Of a DNA stretch of 64,000 bases, positions 38,901 through 48,356 are shown one piece after another. Numbering within the stretch: position 1 is the first letter of the stretch; each line of letters opens with the position of its first letter. Below the pieces are notes generated by a model, which saw nothing but the letters and a program-made list of their open reading frames with translations, was not told the origin of the DNA and did no database searches. Position numbers and translations under genes: made by a program. The DNA lies in assembly GCA_013204545.1 (NCBI GenBank), contig JABMNN010000097.1, forward strand, positions 1 to 64,000, given 5' to 3'. The DNA comes from Chloroflexota bacterium (GTDB taxonomy: Bacteria; Chloroflexota; Dehalococcoidia; Lucifugimonadales; Lucifugimonadaceae).

Positions 38901-39258
38901 GGATTATTGAGTCACGATCAAGTCCCCAATAGTGAAGTCGAGTATGAGACTCCTGAGTGACCGCAATCGGCAGGCTTCCGAGTTCCTCAAGCGAGATATT
39001 AATTCGATCGGTAGCAGCTGAAATCGAGCGCGATGTAAGAGGAAAATTATCGACTGAAATTTGAAGGTTTCTGTTCGATAGTGAGATCGTGGTAAGTACC
39101 GAACGCAACCCCAACGATTCAATAGTGTTGAGGTAAATAGGTGCTCCGGCAAGAATTGTCGTCAGGAACAGCACGCTGACCGCAAGCGTGAAAACCTGAG
39201 TGATATCAACCAGCGGATTTCGGCGAACTAGAATCAATCCGTGATACGTCCGATCCAA
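35938..39258 (-). CDS. Large ABC transporter permease-like protein, FtsX/MacB type
   Basis: 1106 aa, N-terminal TM, large extracellular segments, FtsX-like motifs IVTTVVAMLLGTFGFLAFSAIRPTGDRYNLAVLSCLGMSRLELTVVSIGEQLVVLFTGVVGGVIVGLLMARL. Confidence 0.8.
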   Translation of the reverse strand: MDRTYHGLILVRRNPLVDITQVFTLAVSVLFLTTILAGAPIYLNTIESLGLRSVLTTISLSNRNLQISVDNFPLTSRSISAATDRINISLEELGSLPIAVTQESHTRLHYWGLDRDSIIPGRSSDSAVLQRFEGFSDHVDFVEGRVPVSDTQIENGIVVGETAVPYKRAEILGVNVGDDIWLASNPADPAYLRLKVVGRFNPIDLTDEFWFDLGFEATEPPAPSLIARHPLPLFVAGESQFDLVTGGPASIGSARWLVELDFNQINDQGPAATEWQIEAVARSLRSEFPESDVISPIPNRFSALREQITFARIPTLMMGGVVLVAAGFFSITSVGALIARRRVDMGRLRARGSDRSHIAVAYLYETAPIVLIPALLSPFVAAGIILSIGHLSEYEAITLGMGMPVRIVWQSFALSLTGGFAVLLFIQWMANSGALLAIDSGRLNGTRVEGQPGYQRHYLDLILLLFGGIVLWDLTTEESVVVGGATHLADISPLLVFSPAIFLGVTILVSLRVMPLIARLISSGLSKRGPAGVHILSATLARLRVSYAWPIAIVATATGALILSSTVAGTLEQSAVDQSGYQSGSDIRAVPVDFYSGTRTEVIENVRNIEGVSGASLGLRAIGSMRDGGEGPPFDFLAVEPAEFAGIGIFRNDYSTEPLKELLLVLEPESDLDSSLLPMPLAINSTHVGLRVKASSSQEYVRASLRLMDAAGRSWSVNLGRMDSTEWELRMNDVPEQATKPVDVVGIIFFEQTNDELGIPMSIYVDAIVSGNAKVDGEVASGVVTTVDSLDIVENWLPLASVKGIDTAVEGFEELRGSQISQGLLIDLGVGTNKGFRGVIRTSTDAVPVLFSREALIVNGSSVGDRTVLNVFEQSIPARIVGELEYFPTIDPGKGGFVVADANQLWTYLSMSSANSAGFLSELFIGLDDPNDQSVISEVSEEIAGIHNLISRQELLDSSLVSPLAVSGWRGSAIVTTVVAMLLGTFGFLAFSAIRPTGDRYNLAVLSCLGMSRLELTVVSIGEQLVVLFTGVVGGVIVGLLMARLSVDATTQTFAEGRVLPTIVSSTDWTYLIGFVGLLIVSVIWITSSYAITVRRTELAVAVRSP

Positions 39259-39300
39259 CTGATTACAGGGTCTATCTCGACAGTAAAATTTTCGAGATCA

Positions 39301-40137
39301 TTATGCCTTCACACCAACGATCTCGACCTGCATGAACGCGAAGAACGCGCCTTCTGCTTGAACCCAATCGAGCCAACCGTAAGAAATATCCGCAAGATCG
39401 TTCTCAGTGGCGATTCCGTACTCAACAGCCCGTTTCGCGAGATCAGAGTGCAGTATGCGCTCCGCCCACTGCTCACCCCACCACTTAAGGCCATTCTCAT
39501 CTGAAAATGTCCATGTCGAAGTAGTGACGGTCAGATCGCTGAAACGAGCTTCAATGAACCACTGTTTTAGCCGACGACCCGCGTAGGCATCGCCGCCGTT
39601 GAGCTCAGCCACACGTCGATAAACGTCGAGGAACGCGATAAGCCTGTCGTCTGGCGGCCACAAAGCAGATGCACCCCAATCGACTTCACGAACCGCGCAA
39701 ATTCCACCCGGTTTTAGCACGCGACGGGTTTCTGTTAGTGCTCGCACTGGTTCCGATAGGTGCTGTAAAACCTGATGAGCGTACGCAGCATCGAAACTTT
39801 CGGCTTCATAGCCTGTTTCGTAGATACTGTTTACCTCGAACTTTACGTTTGTGATGCCTTTTTCAACCGCGGCTTCGCGAGCCTGTTCGATCACCACCTC
39901 TGAGCTGTCGATTCCAACTAGCGATCCATCTGGAAGCAAATGCTCTGCGAGGTCGTTGGATATAGTCCCCGGACCACATCCGAAATCCAGCAATCGCATC
40001 GGAGATTTCAGCCGAGGCAACACAAACGCTGCCGCCTCGGTTGCACGCCTTACAGCGTGAGCGGCGACTACAGAACTGTGATGCCCGTGTGTGTACTTTT
40101 CTGAGCTAGAACCCGAGATCGGACCAGTCATCTTCAA
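39301..40137 (-). CDS. Class I SAM-dependent methyltransferase
   Basis: MRLLDFGCGPGTISNDLAEHLLPDGSLVGIDSSEVVIEQAREAA, FDAAYAHQVLQHLSEPVRALTETRRVLKPGG. Confidence 0.92.
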   Translation of the reverse strand: MKMTGPISGSSSEKYTHGHHSSVVAAHAVRRATEAAAFVLPRLKSPMRLLDFGCGPGTISNDLAEHLLPDGSLVGIDSSEVVIEQAREAAVEKGITNVKFEVNSIYETGYEAESFDAAYAHQVLQHLSEPVRALTETRRVLKPGGICAVREVDWGASALWPPDDRLIAFLDVYRRVAELNGGDAYAGRRLKQWFIEARFSDLTVTTSTWTFSDENGLKWWGEQWAERILHSDLAKRAVEYGIATENDLADISYGWLDWVQAEGAFFAFMQVEIVGVKA

Positions 40138-40292
40138 TTACTTCTCTTGTTAATTAACGCGCTCGAACTGCCATCTTGAATTTGATTCAGTATCAGTGGT
40201 CAAAATAGGTTAGAAATCCACTCTGATAGGCTCAACCATGTCACAGAGAATCACGATCCACAGGCTACGGGCAAAACGAATCACCGGCGACG

Positions 40293-41468
40293 TCAGTATG
40301 CGGTCCAGTCCTCTGACACATCAACAGGTGCGATCGATCTACCCTCTTCCGCACTTTTAATTGTCGCCAACGTCGATGCTAGCTCCATTCGACCATCCTC
40401 ACCGGAATACCGAACTGGTCGTCCGTTTAATATCGAGTCAACCCAGTGCTCAAGGGCAGCCAGATGTGAGGCGTCGTAGTAGTTGTTGTTCGATTGCCAA
40501 ACCCGATCGTCAGAGTTGCCCTCATCGATTACCCTCGACTTACCGTCTCTATGCAACACAACCGCAGGAGGCTGTAAAAATCCCGGTGCTGCGCCTCCAC
40601 CCTCGCCGTAAACGACCAGCATTCCCTTGGTTCCGTAGACTGTGGTTACGAATCCAACTTCACCGACCGCATTGCCAGCTGCTTCGATCTGGTTCCATGC
40701 ACAATCGATTCCGTTAGCGAAACTCCAAACGACAGATGTAATCGCCTGCCCTGTCGGTGCTCCGGTTCCCGAAACGCGTTCGCTTGCCGTTTGTCCGGCT
40801 TTCGCATGAGATGTAATTGAGGTCACGACGGCGCCAGACACTAAATAGCGAGCGGTAGCGAAGAAGTGCGGCGCGTGATCCATGATCCACGGGAACTTGC
40901 CGCCGCCCGATAGCCTTGGGTCGATTCGCCACGGTGCGCTCGCTTCATGACTCAGTCCAGAAAGCCGCTGTGCTTCCTCGGATTTCATCACCCACGGACC
41001 CTTTGTCTCGCGAATATGCAGCACGTCACCAATGTCGCCATTGTCGATGACCGAACGCGCTGCGACGTTTGTGTGATGGAACACATAGCTCTCGCCGACC
41101 ATCAGGGTCGTGCCAGACTGCCGGTGCGCCGAAACCATCGCACTTGCCTCACCGAGCGAATGCGTCATTGGCTTCTCGCAGTAGACATGCTTGCCGGCGA
41201 GGGCTGCAACGATAGTTTGCTCGGCATGAACAAACGGCGGGGTTACAAGATCGACCGCATCGACGTTCGGATCTGCGAGCACGGCTTCGAGCGAGGTGAA
41301 CGCCTTGGCGCCGGTAGCCTCGGCCAGCTCGCCAATTTTATCGGCGGCGATATCGCAAACGGCGTAAAGATTCGCGTTCTTAGCCAGCGCAAGACCATTG
41401 AGATGTGCTGGGGCGGCCACTTTACCGATCGCGCCGATTACCGCAACGTTTAGACGTTCATAAGCCAA
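40293..41468 (-). CDS. Gfo/Idh/MocA family oxidoreductase
   Basis: NVAVIGAIGKVAAPAHLNGLALAKNANLYAVCDI, VDAVDLVTPPFVHAEQTIVAALAGKHVYCEKPMTHSLGEASAM. Confidence 0.9.
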   Translation of the reverse strand: MAYERLNVAVIGAIGKVAAPAHLNGLALAKNANLYAVCDIAADKIGELAEATGAKAFTSLEAVLADPNVDAVDLVTPPFVHAEQTIVAALAGKHVYCEKPMTHSLGEASAMVSAHRQSGTTLMVGESYVFHHTNVAARSVIDNGDIGDVLHIRETKGPWVMKSEEAQRLSGLSHEASAPWRIDPRLSGGGKFPWIMDHAPHFFATARYLVSGAVVTSITSHAKAGQTASERVSGTGAPTGQAITSVVWSFANGIDCAWNQIEAAGNAVGEVGFVTTVYGTKGMLVVYGEGGGAAPGFLQPPAVVLHRDGKSRVIDEGNSDDRVWQSNNNYYDASHLAALEHWVDSILNGRPVRYSGEDGRMELASTLATIKSAEEGRSIAPVDVSEDWTAY

Positions 41469-41500
41469 CAGCTACCACCTCTGTGATCTGCCCCGCAGGA

Positions 41501-42478
41501 TTATCGCGTTGCCAATAACATCAGTGCTTTTGGAACATCAACAACCCACGGACCATCCATACTCAGCGTCGCATAAACATCTTGATTCGGCAGAAGTTCC
41601 ACCTCACGCTCACCGTCGAGAGCGATCGTACCAGGGTGGATATCGATCTTGATCTTCTCTCCGGGAAAAAATTTACGCCATTCAAGAATTTCCACATCGG
41701 AAATCATTCCCGGAGCGATCGGAGCTCGAACCGTGGTCGCATTCGGACCAGGCTCTCCTGCCAGTCGAATGTAAAGTCCATGTCCTTCATCGATAGAAAT
41801 CGGCATGATCCTTGATCCGATCGAGGAAAGACCAATGCTTGCCGGTTCAGCCCTTGTTAGGAACATAGCGTGAAGTGTTTTTGTATCCCAAACAGCCCTT
41901 GCCCCAACGAACATCTGCGTCGAAACTGCAGCGTCTACAAGTGCATCGTCCCGCCGTTCGCCGCCAACGTAAATATCTATCCGCTTTGAACGTCTGCATG
42001 CTTCTTCAATCGACAATGCACCGATCGCCATGGATCCAGCCGCAATTCCGGCAAGAGTGCCCTCTGTATTCGCAGGAAACACATTGTTCGTTCCGGTTGA
42101 AATTGGTACGAGAGGTACCTCACCACAGCCTTTTGCAACGACGCGATTTGTGCCGTCACCACCGAGGGTCACAATACAATCGGCACCCTGTTCAGCCATC
42201 GCCCTAGCAGCATTGGTAGATGCGCCTTGATGATCGGCAACAGGCATTTCGACATAGTCGATTTTGATCTGCCCATCTACGTCATGTGCCCCAGGTCGAG
42301 CTAATCCCGAGTGATCGGGCATGACCAGAATTCGATCTGCGCCTGTAGAAACGATGCCCGCAAACACCCTACGAAGAATGTTTGCCTTCTCCTGATTCGA
42401 CACTACGCGCCCGTGCGCTACAAGTCGGCGAATATCTTTACCTGCCGCCGGGTTTGCAATTATTCCGACGGTACTCAT
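41501..42478 (-). CDS. acoX: ATP-NAD kinase-like protein, AcoX type
   Basis: VGIIANPAAGKDIRRLVAHGRVVSNQEKANILRRVFAG, DCIVTLGGDGTNRVVAKGCGEVPLVPISTGTNNVFP; adjacent to 2-oxoacid dehydrogenase E2. Confidence 0.8.
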   Translation of the reverse strand: MSTVGIIANPAAGKDIRRLVAHGRVVSNQEKANILRRVFAGIVSTGADRILVMPDHSGLARPGAHDVDGQIKIDYVEMPVADHQGASTNAARAMAEQGADCIVTLGGDGTNRVVAKGCGEVPLVPISTGTNNVFPANTEGTLAGIAAGSMAIGALSIEEACRRSKRIDIYVGGERRDDALVDAAVSTQMFVGARAVWDTKTLHAMFLTRAEPASIGLSSIGSRIMPISIDEGHGLYIRLAGEPGPNATTVRAPIAPGMISDVEILEWRKFFPGEKIKIDIHPGTIALDGEREVELLPNQDVYATLSMDGPWVVDVPKALMLLATR

Positions 42479-42511
42479 TTGATCAGTTTCTCCACTGTCA
42501 TATTTAGACGC

Positions 42512-43735
42512 TTACGCCTTCATCCAACTTGGGTCACTGAGTAATTTGGCAATCGATCGAACAAACTCAGCGGCCGGTGCTCCGTCCCATGCTCTGTGGT
42601 CGAACGCCAGATTCAGGTTGGCAATCGATCGAATTACGACTTCGCCATCGATGACGGTAGGACGTTCTTCAACAGTGCCGACTCCTAGAATTCCGATCTC
42701 CGGTGGGTTCAACAGTGGGTTAAAAGTGTCGATATTGTACGAGCTCAAATTTGTGATCGAGAACGTGCTATCGGTCATTTCGCTGATCGACAAGCTATTT
42801 GATTTTGCCTTCCTAGCAAGATCGCGAACCTCTAGTGCGATTTCGAGCAAAGATTTCTGATCGGCATTTTTTATAACTGGAACCAGAAGCCCGCCAGGAA
42901 TCGCCATGGCAACACCGACGTTCACATCAGCCAAAATTCGTACCTCATCACCGACGAGGTGTGCGTTAGCGATCGGCGACTCTTTAAGCGCCCTCGCAAC
43001 AGCCGCTATCACCAGATCCTGATACTGAGGTCGAATTTTGCTTTGCCGCCATTCACCAACTAATTCACGTTGGAACGCAATCGCGTCGGTTACGTCGGCA
43101 GTGGTCGAAAGCGTCACACTTGGAATCGCAGAGCTTTCGGTCATCCGGCGAGCGATTGTGCCACGCAAACCCGACAGCTTGATCGTTTCCTTCACAGGAA
43201 CAGTCGAAGCGGGCAGCGGTGCAGCTGCACCGGTTGTCGAGCCACTTGCAGGAGCAGCGGCGACAGCTTTCACATCATCTTCGGTAACTCGACCGCTTGG
43301 GCCGGTTCCTAAGACACCAGTAAGATCGACGCCCATTTCGGTAGCGAGTCGGCGGGCTCGTGGTGTAACAATCTGCTTGCCGCCTGCTGGTGCTACGCCA
43401 GCCGCGGCCGCCGGCTTAGCGACCACCGCTACGTAGGCCGGATCCGATGATGATCCCCGTGCCTGAATAACATCTGGAAGGTCGGCCGCGGATTCACCCA
43501 CTGCAAGAACGTGACCAAGAACAGTTCCAACGTCTACTACCCGACCTTCTTCAACGTCGATTCTACCGAGCGTACCATCGATGGTCGCCTCGACTTCAGC
43601 ATTTACCTTAGAAGACTCAATTTCAACGAGCTGATCGCCTTTAGTGATCGGGTCACCGATAGCTTTCAGCCACTTCATCACTTGGCCGTCGTTCATCCCC
43701 ATACCCCACTGTGGCAGGGTGATTGGTGCAGACAT
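42512..43735 (-). CDS. 2-oxoacid dehydrogenase E2 (dihydrolipoamide acyltransferase)
   Basis: Lipoyl domain KGDQLVEIESSKVNAEVEA, PSBD VTPRARRLATEMGVDLTGVLGTGPSGRVTEDDV, catalytic NLAFDHRAWDGAPAAEFV; start at internal ATG 43735 (MSAPITLPQWGMGM). Confidence 0.9.
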   Translation of the reverse strand: MSAPITLPQWGMGMNDGQVMKWLKAIGDPITKGDQLVEIESSKVNAEVEATIDGTLGRIDVEEGRVVDVGTVLGHVLAVGESAADLPDVIQARGSSSDPAYVAVVAKPAAAAGVAPAGGKQIVTPRARRLATEMGVDLTGVLGTGPSGRVTEDDVKAVAAAPASGSTTGAAAPLPASTVPVKETIKLSGLRGTIARRMTESSAIPSVTLSTTADVTDAIAFQRELVGEWRQSKIRPQYQDLVIAAVARALKESPIANAHLVGDEVRILADVNVGVAMAIPGGLLVPVIKNADQKSLLEIALEVRDLARKAKSNSLSISEMTDSTFSITNLSSYNIDTFNPLLNPPEIGILGVGTVEERPTVIDGEVVIRSIANLNLAFDHRAWDGAPAAEFVRSIAKLLSDPSWMKA

Positions 43736-43903
43736 AAATACCGTTCTCGGGTCGATTCGCGGACGCAACGCCAATCAACAATGTCTCGTCGCACTCGAAA
43801 TTACGACTGCAAGCGAGACTCTGGATATGGGATCAGGAATAACGCGCCGGCGGCTAGTTTAGCGCAGATGCAGGGGAGTTCGTAACTTCGAATTCAACAA
43901 TCC

Positions 43904-45295
43904 TTAGCGAGAAAGCCCATCAGCAGTCGTAAGTGCATGGTTTAGCTCATGAGATTCTGCACCACTTGGCGTTATTGCAATTCCGACGCGATCAGATCCG
44001 TCACCGGCATCCCATCTACTGATTACGAGATATCCACCAGGGCCTTCCCATGCCTCAAACACGCCCTGTAGACCGTTACCGCGCGGTGAATAATCTTCAT
44101 TGACAGACATAGATTTAGATAAGGCAGCAATGAATTCTCGGGCATCTTCGTTCGCGTCCCAATCGATCAACATGCCCAACGCGAAATCATCGGAGCCGTT
44201 TTCAAACACTGCATAAGCATCTCCGCCCCAACCTTCGGCCGCCTCGCCTGCGCTGGTCGCACCAAGGGACTCCAACCACGTACGCATGAAGAACTCACCC
44301 ATGACGTTTTCTGCCTGAACTGACCAGCCATCGCCCATCGCATCGTCTGGTATGTCGACTTCTACCGGCAGTTCACCATCGAGGTATTTTTCGGCATGAA
44401 GAACTTGTTCGGTACTTTTTGGTGGATCGACAAATACGGCATCAACCGCTGCAAACCCGCCCAACTGAATCAGTATCGAAACGAAAGTCGCCCCTTCCGT
44501 GTACGGAAACTCGAGACTTTTTTGAAGGAAATATGGCGAATCCGGAAGCTCATCCTGACTCGCGAGCGTCGACTCAAGCAGCGCGCTCAACTCGGCAAAA
44601 TCGTAGTTAGCAAGCATGTACTGAGTTTGCACCGATATGGCGTCGCCTTCGACCAATGCCGAAATAGCGAGCGACATATCGTCACCAGTCGCGAGGTCTT
44701 TTATCACCTCAAGATCGAACTTAGCATCCTGAAGTCGGTGGACGTACTCGTGGGCGTAAGTAAGCTGTGCTTCCGTATCGATGGATTCAGCACCCGATTT
44801 ATCATCACCCAGAACGAAGAATTTTTCCTTTTCAGGATCGTAGAGTCCCAGCACTTGACTACCGAACATGCTGTCGTAAATGGCTCCCAGATCAGCGTCC
44901 TGTGGGATAACTCCGAGTAGTTTAAATAAAGCCGACTCATGAACGATTTGATCGAGCACTTCGGGATCAGTTAACTCTTCTGCAAGGCGCTCTTGCATGC
45001 CAGCCTTATCGACGAATTTATGTTCAACAGGTGGTGGTGTATCGATGCCGCGAATTTCTTCGATGCTCCGTTCAATCGATGCGAGCAGATCTTCCACCGT
45101 GAGATCGGATGGGCCAGATTCAGTTGTAGAAAACGCTGTTGAGGTTGGATCGACCGGCGCAGCCGTGATAGTTGGTTCCGAATTAGATCCGCCAGAACAA
45201 CCAATTACTGTCACAAAAACAACTGTCGCGATTAACGAACGTCTGGCAAAAACCGTCGGAAAAAAAATGCTCCCCAAAACCTTAGAGGATGGCAT
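43904..45295 (-). CDS. Lipoprotein with zincin metalloprotease-like motif
   Basis: Lipobox VTVIGC; HEYVH (TYAHEYVHRLQD) followed by ALVEGDA, a likely third ligand. Confidence 0.65.
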   Translation of the reverse strand: MPSSKVLGSIFFPTVFARRSLIATVVFVTVIGCSGGSNSEPTITAAPVDPTSTAFSTTESGPSDLTVEDLLASIERSIEEIRGIDTPPPVEHKFVDKAGMQERLAEELTDPEVLDQIVHESALFKLLGVIPQDADLGAIYDSMFGSQVLGLYDPEKEKFFVLGDDKSGAESIDTEAQLTYAHEYVHRLQDAKFDLEVIKDLATGDDMSLAISALVEGDAISVQTQYMLANYDFAELSALLESTLASQDELPDSPYFLQKSLEFPYTEGATFVSILIQLGGFAAVDAVFVDPPKSTEQVLHAEKYLDGELPVEVDIPDDAMGDGWSVQAENVMGEFFMRTWLESLGATSAGEAAEGWGGDAYAVFENGSDDFALGMLIDWDANEDAREFIAALSKSMSVNEDYSPRGNGLQGVFEAWEGPGGYLVISRWDAGDGSDRVGIAITPSGAESHELNHALTTADGLSR

Positions 45296-46079
45296 CGGCT
45301 AGCTCAGTGAAGTTGAGCACTGTGACATCGGGCTTGTACATCTCGTGGGTATCCTCGAACGGCAGATCGTAACGATTGACATACGCACCACGAAGGCCAC
45401 ACGTTCGTGCGCCCATCACATCAAACGAGTTCGCAGAAACCATAATCAATTCATTAGGCTCCATGCCAAGGTTTCGTGCAGCTCGACGGTATACACCCGG
45501 CTTCGGTTTGAAGTATCCGGCCTGTTCTACCGACATAACATCATCGAAGTCGTACTTAATACGGTTTTTGACCAAGTGATCGAGGAACCAGGGATTCCCA
45601 TTTGAAAGTGCTATCAACTTGTATCGCTCACAAAGTCGATCCAAGCCAGCTACGCACTCGGGGAATGGCGAAAGCTCTTGCCAGCCCGCCATGAACGTAT
45701 CGGTCTGTTCGGGCGTCGGGTCAAGCTTGTTGAGACGTGCAACGTAGTCGAATGCCTTTTGCACAGTTTCGAGATAGCCAGAGTGACCTAGCTCAACCAG
45801 CGTGTCTTGGTACTGCTCAATGCGTTGCCTATACCGCAACTGCTGCCACATCGCCGCTGGGTCGATACCACTTGATCCTTCAGACGCCCCGCGACTATCG
45901 AGGAAAATTTTAAGGTGCGGTGTGAGTGAACCGCCCAGATCGAGAACGGTTCCAAACAGATCAAATGTAAGCGCTTTGCAATTCTCGAAAACAGGATTCA
46001 ACGGAGGCCCCACGATGTTTGGTGCGTATTCAAATTTAGGTTTCTCTTGGTACGCCCCTGAAGAAGGGAACAAAAACAA
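45282..46079 (-). CDS. HAD superfamily hydrolase, haloacid dehalogenase type II-like
   Basis: ALTFDLFGTVLDLGG, IALSNGNPWFLDHLV, YFKPKPGVYRRAARNLGM, MVSANSFDVMGARTCGLRGAYVNR; start uncertain. Confidence 0.88.
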   Translation of the reverse strand: MFLFPSSGAYQEKPKFEYAPNIVGPPLNPVFENCKALTFDLFGTVLDLGGSLTPHLKIFLDSRGASEGSSGIDPAAMWQQLRYRQRIEQYQDTLVELGHSGYLETVQKAFDYVARLNKLDPTPEQTDTFMAGWQELSPFPECVAGLDRLCERYKLIALSNGNPWFLDHLVKNRIKYDFDDVMSVEQAGYFKPKPGVYRRAARNLGMEPNELIMVSANSFDVMGARTCGLRGAYVNRYDLPFEDTHEMYKPDVTVLNFTELADAIL

Positions 46080-46138
46080 AAGCCCCGGTTACCCAGGGCC
46101 AATGGTTACTGATTACTCAGAAAATGTGCGATCAGCTA

Positions 46139-47125
46139 TTACGATTCCAGTGTGCGCTTCACGGCTGCCATGATTTTAGGTGCATCCGGGTACACGTGCT
46201 TTTCGAGCGATGGCGTATAAGGAATGTGAACTTGTTCCGAAGCTACCTTCTGGATCGGAGCCTGTAGTGACCAGAAACCCTCTTCAGCAACAATAGATGC
46301 TATCTCGGAAGCGGCGCTACAAACCTTGTGAGCAGGATCTGCAATTACCAATCGACCAGTCTTCTCAACAGATTCGAGAATTGATTTCTTGTCAAGCGGA
46401 ACCAATGTTCGTGGGTCAATTATCTCAACAGAAACGCCTTCTGCTGCGAGCTGATTGGCAGCGGAGATAGCGTGATTGACCGACCCACCAATAGCTACGA
46501 TCGTGCAATCGGTTCCCTCGCGTACTACCTTTGCAACGCCAAAAGGAACCAATAGTTCCTCACCTGGAAGATCAGCATTATCTGGAACTTCACCTCTCAT
46601 ACCGAAAAGCGTGCCATCTTCGAACACAATCGTTGGGTCGTCGTCACGGATCGCTGTTTTGAGCAATCCCTTCATGTCAGCCGGGTTCGATGGAACAACT
46701 ATCTTGAGGCCAGGCATGTTCATGAACATTGGGTACGAACGATCTGAGTGGTGAGCAGCCGAACCAGCGCCGTAAAACATTGAAGCCCGAAACACTACTG
46801 GCAGAGTAGCTTGCCCGCCGAACATGTATCGCATTTTTGCGGCCTGGCTGATGAGCTGGTCCATTGCGACCCACATAAAACTGGTCAATGTCTCCACAAT
46901 CGGCCGCATTCCAACAAGCGATGAGCCAATGGCGGCTCCAAAGAAGCCGTTTTCGGAAAGTGGGGTGTCGAGCACTCGCTTCTCGCCAAACTCGCTTAGC
47001 AAGTCGGCTGTCGCACCATAAATGGCCCGGCGAATGTCTTCACCTAAGATGAAAACACTTTCGTCGCGTCTCATCTCTTCTTGGATGGCCTGGTTGATTG
47101 CTTCTAAAAATACGGTCTGCGCCAT
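46139..47125 (-). CDS. 2-oxoacid dehydrogenase E1 subunit beta (transketolase-like)
   Basis: VFLEAINQAIQEEMRRDESVFILGEDI, DTPLSENGFFGAAIGSSLVGMRPIVE, DPRTLVPLDKKSILESVEKTGRLVI. Confidence 0.92.
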   Translation of the reverse strand: MAQTVFLEAINQAIQEEMRRDESVFILGEDIRRAIYGATADLLSEFGEKRVLDTPLSENGFFGAAIGSSLVGMRPIVETLTSFMWVAMDQLISQAAKMRYMFGGQATLPVVFRASMFYGAGSAAHHSDRSYPMFMNMPGLKIVVPSNPADMKGLLKTAIRDDDPTIVFEDGTLFGMRGEVPDNADLPGEELLVPFGVAKVVREGTDCTIVAIGGSVNHAISAANQLAAEGVSVEIIDPRTLVPLDKKSILESVEKTGRLVIADPAHKVCSAASEIASIVAEEGFWSLQAPIQKVASEQVHIPYTPSLEKHVYPDAPKIMAAVKRTLES

Positions 47126-47181
47126 GTTTATCTATTACCTGTGAACTGAGAAATATCTTGAAGAATGATTGAAAAGTTGAT

Positions 47182-48171
47182 TTATGGCAATGGAATTGGG
47201 TTTGCCCACATATCCTCAAACAGATCAGCTTCTTCAGGGAATGGACTGTTTCTAGCGAAGTCGGTCGCTCGTTCAACCTCCGCAACGGTCTCAGCATTTA
47301 TCGCGTCACACTCTTCACGAGTAGCGATTCCCTGCGAGATCAACTTGGCCTCATGAATGTCGAGCGGGTCACGCTGGCGCCACATGGCAATTTCTTCCTT
47401 TGATCGGTACTCACCCCGGGCCACCCGCCCAAGACCCAACGAGTGCTCCTCGAATCGGTAGGTGAGGCCCTCAATGAGGGTTGGCCCTTCTCCGGCACGA
47501 GCTCTCGCAACAGCCGCAGAGGTTGCCTCGTACATAGCGATAGCGTCCTGTCCGTCAACCAGTATTCCCGGCATGTTGTAGGCAGATGCTCTGTCGGAAA
47601 CGTGATCAACAGCCACGGTGTCGGCATATGAAGTCGTCACTGCGTACTGGTTGTTCTCGCAAAGGAAGATAACGGGCAATTTCCACACTGAAGCCAGGTT
47701 CATCGATTCGTGAAGCGCACCCTGATTTGAAGCTCCATCACCAAAGAACGCCATCGAAACGAACTTGTCGCCCCTAATATAGGCAGCGAGAGCGGCTCCG
47801 ACAGCAACAGGAACCGATGACCCAAGAATTCCAGATTCCCCGAGAATTCCTATCGAATAGTCGGCAAGGTGCATCGATCCGCCTTTACCTTTGCAATACC
47901 CATCAACCCGGCCGTAAAGCTCAGCCATCGCCTTATCGACGCGCCCGCCTTTAGCAATTGGGTGACCATGTGAGCGGTGATTACCAGTAATGTAATCGGT
48001 ATCTTCGAGCGCGGCACACGCTCCCACGGCTACAGCTTCTTCACCGATATACGGGTGGGCGGCTCCAGAGAACTCACCAGCCGAATGAACTTCCATAACT
48101 TTCAGTTCAAAGTTTCGGATCATCCACATTCGGCGAAGTATTAGCAACAACGTATCGCGGTCGATTTCCAC
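47182..48171 (-). CDS. 2-oxoacid dehydrogenase E1 subunit alpha (thiamine diphosphate dependent)
   Basis: HPYIGEEAVAVGACAAL, GKGGSMHLADYSIGILGESGILGSSVPVAVGAALA, FFGDGASNQGALHESMNLASVWKLPVIFLCENNQYA. Confidence 0.93.
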   Translation of the reverse strand: MEIDRDTLLLILRRMWMIRNFELKVMEVHSAGEFSGAAHPYIGEEAVAVGACAALEDTDYITGNHRSHGHPIAKGGRVDKAMAELYGRVDGYCKGKGGSMHLADYSIGILGESGILGSSVPVAVGAALAAYIRGDKFVSMAFFGDGASNQGALHESMNLASVWKLPVIFLCENNQYAVTTSYADTVAVDHVSDRASAYNMPGILVDGQDAIAMYEATSAAVARARAGEGPTLIEGLTYRFEEHSLGLGRVARGEYRSKEEIAMWRQRDPLDIHEAKLISQGIATREECDAINAETVAEVERATDFARNSPFPEEADLFEDMWANPIPLP

Positions 48172-48356
48172 GGTTAACCCTCGGGTATCTCAGGCAAAGC
48201 AAGCCGCATGCATGAATCTAGGCGACAACTGCTTCGTACATATATCAACACAATTTCCGGGGAAACAACGAGTTCAGGGGAACTAGTAGACCCACTGGAA
48301 TTGCGAGATTATATCCCCGACAGATAACAATGTGTGGCAAGTTGAAGCTAGATCGA

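Noticed and set aside
44396-44920. 174-aa plus-strand ORF
   Set aside because: Antisense to the zincin lipoprotein; no family signal.
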